A stretch of 64,000 nt of DNA from Halocafeteria seosinensis. Taxonomy: Eukaryota; Sar; Bigyra; Bicosoecida. Of the stretch, positions 60,786 to 64,000 are shown piece by piece. The translations under genes and the position numbers were made by a program. Below the pieces are notes generated by a model. That model saw nothing but the letters and a program-made list of their open reading frames with translations, searched no databases and was not told the DNA's origin. Each line of letters begins with the position of its first letter. Positions within the stretch are counted from its first letter, which is position 1. The DNA lies in the NCBI GenBank assembly GCA_001687465.1, contig LVLI01000593.1, forward strand, positions 24,211-88,210. Direction: 5' to 3'.

Positions 60786-62658
60786 TATAGTCCCTTAAAA
60801 AACTTCCTTTTTTGTTCTCTCAGACCACTGAAAGTGAGTTTATTCACCCACTTTCCACTATCTATGACTGTTGTTACCACTCCTACGAGTACGTAACAAC
60901 CCTATTATTGTATACTGAAATGAGAGGGTATGCCATCCAAACAACCCTAACGCAATTATCCGTGCCACTACTCGGTGGAACTTCTGAGGAAGCCCCAGAG
61001 GAGATATTATGGTATATTACAACGAATTGGACAGAAGTGCCTCCAGATTTCATAAGAGACGACAAACATGGTGAGAGCAGAGCTGGATACTGCAGATCCA
61101 TATACAGGCAACTACCGGATTGACCTTTTCCTGGGAACAATGGAGTAAAATGACGTGCGCATGCCGAGATTTTATACATTGTTTGTTCACGCAACATCCT
61201 TTACTTTTACTAGGCGAATTGCTTTAAACAAGCCTCGCGGAGAGGCTGGAAGCATTCTTTGTTTAGCCGATGGTACAACATCTCCACAGCAGAGATACAA
61301 GCCTCCTTCCACTCTCAAGTACAGAAAGTCCTTCACCCCCTTGGACCCATTCCAGGCCTGGAATGTGGGAGTTCTAGAGGCCCGCGGATTTCATACCACG
61401 ATATGTGGCGGGTCATCGTACCCGGTCTCTCGGAAGGGTCGATGGATACTATCTCCAAACACCGGCTCATTTCCTTCTCCTGTACCGTCAGCCTCATCCT
61501 ACTCCATGTCCCGCTTTAACAGCCTTCTCTGACACAAGGTCGAGAGCAGTTGAGAAGTCGGAGCTTTGAGTTTTCCAACGCTTCCTTCAAACTTGTAGAA
61601 AGATAAATGAAGCACATCTGTAATAATCAGTATGGCCACAGCAGCCATCGCCACTCTTATAGGAAGACCTGTCATACTTGCGGACATGTCAACAAGTGGG
61701 ACTCCAGGTCTCAAATTCCCTTTTATTCTTCAGATCCCTGCACATTGCCTTCAATAATCCGCCTTGGCTAGTTTTTCCACTAAACATGTGTTGTCCTACC
61801 ACCTCATGAGGCTGATTCATCGACCCTCTAATGCTCTTAGACGACGTTTCATCAAGACTGCATTTGATGGCTGTTTACTAATTTCCAGTCCATATAACCC
61901 GATCCGAATCATCCGGGTATCTCACCATCTTGTCTAGTGCTGGCCTTTTCGAAGAAGTAGGACTTGGGATGTTCTTCATATTGCACAAGTACCTCTGTTA
62001 ACCACTACCAAGGATCCTCCTCGTATTCCCAATTTCGCTGAGACAACTTCGCCAGTATGGGCTAATGCCCCTTTCTCGTTGGCGACGATTGTTTTTCCTT
62101 TCCGTCTGAATGTGAATATTCTCTGTTGAGCCAACAAAACGATTGGAAACAAAGTACGCGTCGTTTCGTCTCTGGATGACAATGTTAGTCAATGGAGAGC
62201 CACACTCTATAGCTCGAAATCGTCAAAGCTTTCCAATCCTGTCTGGCAACGGAATGAAACTTGAGTTTTACAAACAAACAAAAATATAATACATATTTCC
62301 GCTTTGCACCGCTGGTCAAGCTGCTGAATTTCACACAGCGACTGTCTCATGCCATTTCATAGTGAAGCATTCCTGGGAGGACCTGTAGCCACCTCCTGAA
62401 TCGATGACAGAGCTGTGCTCAGAAGTAGCCGATGCGATGGCAAATTAATAGAGGCCCACAACCGTATACAATCAGCTCCCAATGACACTGTCCTCCCGGG
62501 ACATACACGTATGAGGCCCTTTTTGGCCTGTCGACAACCTTTATCGTGATCGTGTTGTGCAGTCGTACCCTTATTACGCCTTGTATAGCTAGTTTCCGAC
62601 CCTTATTTCCATTTTTGAACCATCTCTATCCACTTGAAAAGCTCTCTTCGACACAATT
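60786..62658. other. Intergenic region, no gene supported
   Basis: About 1.9 kb with scattered short open frames (61155-61532 plus; 61499-61714 minus with one hydrophobic segment). None matches a family or has a convincing splice context. The promoter of the selenoprotein gene must lie at its left edge. Confidence 0.4.
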
Positions 62659-63094
62659 TCAGCTCTTCGACTTGCCAGAGAACCAATTCAGCACCATATC
62701 GTACTCGTTTTTCCTGAACAAGAGCGCCAAGTCCTCCGGGGGGAAGTCGTTGAACAATTTTTCCAGTGTATCAAGGCATTCATGCCCTGCAGCCCATACA
62801 AAGTTTTTTTCTCTCTCTCTTGTAAGTGGATAAGAAGGGAAGAATTGTATTTTCATGGGTTTGCATACCTTGTTTAATGAGCTCCTCAGGAGGAGGAGGA
62901 GGAGGGGAAGGAGGCTTCAGATCATCCTCTTCTATCTGTCCTCGCTGGAGCCTATGCACATATCCGAAGACTTCGAAAGCATCTCGAGCATTTTGTGCAA
63001 GCTTGGACCGTAGCATGGGAGTGGGTGCTGTCCGAGCTACTTGCAAGGAGCGACGATACAGCCGTCTTCCTTGAAGCGCTAGTCGTTTATGCAT
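62659..63094 (-). CDS. LYR-motif (Complex1_LYR family) small protein
   Basis: Two exons (63094-62869 and 62786-62659; 82-nt phase-1 intron) give 117 residues. The N-terminal LYR motif is in GRRLYRRSLQVAR at about residues 9-21, followed by the family's basic helix (SKLAQNARDAFEVF). A Pro-rich linker (PPSPPPPPP) and a helical C-terminal part (LDTLEKLFNDFPPEDLALL) come next. LYR proteins act in mitochondria as assembly factors for respiratory complexes or in iron-sulphur cluster delivery, binding acyl carrier protein. Which member this is cannot be told. ATG 63094 puts the LYR at the normal distance from the start. The frame is open upstream to a possible acceptor at about 63128, so a further exon is possible. 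Confidence 0.78.
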
Positions 63095-63387
63095 GGCGGA
63101 TAACCATGCTTCATATGGCAAATATACCTGGAACCTCGTGAATAGTTGCAAACAAAATGGGGAATGGCAATATTCGATTCAATTCAATTCAATTCATGCT
63201 AATTTTTAGTGACTGGTGGAATCGATGACTCAACGAGATTCGCTGCGCCACCCAACAGTAGCAGACACGTCTTCCGGTAGGAGCAATACACCAATACCAC
63301 ACTTATAGATTGAGAGACATTGGAAAGATGTTCAAAGATTCGGTCGATAATAGCGTTTTAAGAACAGCAATTCTTGTTAATATATGT
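63095..63387. other. Upstream region of the LYR gene with short (AATTC)n repeat
   Basis: It contains four tandem AATTC units near 63177-63196. No other gene is seen. Confidence 0.4.
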
Positions 63388-63463
63388 GTAAGACGCCGCA
63401 GAGGCCTCTATGACGATATAGTATATATACTATATCGTCATAGAGGCCTCTACGGCGTCTTAC
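63388..63463. repeat. 76-bp near-perfect palindrome (two 38-bp arms, no spacer)
   Basis: The left arm starts GTAAGACGCCGCAGAGGCCT and the right arm ends AGGCCTCTACGGCGTCTTAC. The arms meet at TATA|TATA and differ at only one base pair. Transcribed RNA would form a 38-bp hairpin. It could be a foldback mobile-element remnant, a small-RNA precursor or a cruciform-prone site. Confidence 0.9.
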
Positions 63464-64000
63464 AGCCAGCTTCGTCCACCTTGGAACTAGAACGTGTTAC
63501 TAGGCTTCCAAATCCGTTGCTATTGAAGGCGATTTTAAGAATATCCATGAATATCTCCACACTTGCAATCCCATCATCCATCCTTTCCTACTATCGACTT
63601 CTTCATTGGCCGCATGCAATTTTCATATGAGCTCAACTTACCCCACGGTCGTTTGAACGACTCCACTACCGAGTTCGGATGTTGACAATACATTATAGAC
63701 CCCACTTAAATAATGAACATTGCATAAAGCCCACATGCCTCTAGTTAGCACCCATGTGAAGGAACAAACAAACCTGTTAGCACACAATTGAACCGAAAGT
63801 TTGTCCCGTTAGCACACAATTGGGCTTTTGCGATTCTGTTATCACAAAAGTGAAAATACCCGTAAATTTTTTTGAATTCTATTGGGACCACACAAACTTT
63901 TTCTCGAATTGGGACCTAGGGCTATTTTTTTCCGCATTATTGGGACAGGATAGTGTTTATGCGAAAAATTTAACATCCGGTCCCAATTCAGCGAAGTATG
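63464..64000. other. AT-rich right end with short direct repeats
   Basis: GTTAGCACACAATTG occurs twice (about 63776 and 63809). TTGGGAC-type words recur several times between 63870 and 63990, with a reverse-complement GGTCCCAATT near the end. No gene is supported. It may be the edge of a repetitive element that continues outside the window. Confidence 0.45.

Noticed and set aside
61155-61532. 125-residue plus-strand frame
   Set aside because: No recognisable motif, low-complexity Ser/Pro content, and an overlapping second frame.

Overview
The window is nuclear DNA of a compact-genome, intron-bearing microbial eukaryote. Most genes are cut by short spliceosomal introns of about 45-120 nt with GTAAGT/GTATGT/GTACGT donors. 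Two genes look ciliary: an LRRC9-like giant leucine-rich-repeat protein and a CFAP97/Hemingway-domain protein. The organism also keeps selenocysteine insertion, an SDP1-type triacylglycerol lipase and a MAPKK with a plant-type S-x5-T activation loop. Together these suggest a flagellated protist or alga, such as a stramenopile-like lineage. I cannot fix the taxon from sequence alone.

Layout, 0-17.4 kb: a coiled-coil protein (minus) and a MAPKK-like kinase (plus) diverge from a 575-bp promoter. A GAF-domain cyclic-nucleotide phosphodiesterase (minus) converges on the kinase. Upstream of it lie the CFAP97-like gene, with a long acidic repeat tail, and an RNI-type LRR protein (both minus).

17.4-26 kb is gene-poor. 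It holds a fragmentary copy of the lipase gene, a possible reverse-transcriptase relic, a small bacterial-type four-helix membrane protein and a secreted protein with two blocks of GLUG-like repeats. 26-36 kb is dense housekeeping: the nine-exon patatin/SDP1-like lipase (plus), SmB of the spliceosome (minus) and RRP12 of 40S ribosome biogenesis (plus). 36-44.6 kb is a tandem array of three secreted purple acid phosphatases (all minus) whose intron patterns differ. A six-exon small coiled-coil gene (plus) follows and converges on the 2064-residue LRRC9-like gene (minus). A helical/coiled-coil protein of unknown role (plus) comes next.

The most notable locus is 58.2-60.8 kb (minus): a six-exon glutaredoxin-thioredoxin reductase fusion (thioredoxin glutathione reductase type). 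Its open frame ends in Gly-Cys-UGA-Gly-stop, giving a GCUG selenocysteine terminus. I can fold a form-2 SECIS element downstream, with the tandem G.A quartet and apical AA, and a long hairpin starts 7 nt after the Sec codon. The active-site cysteine codon of the glutaredoxin domain is split by intron 1.

The last kilobases hold a two-exon LYR-motif protein, a near-perfect 76-bp palindrome and a short-repeat-rich AT-rich end. A recurrent AACTTCAACTT element (either strand) sits upstream of several genes and may be a shared promoter motif.
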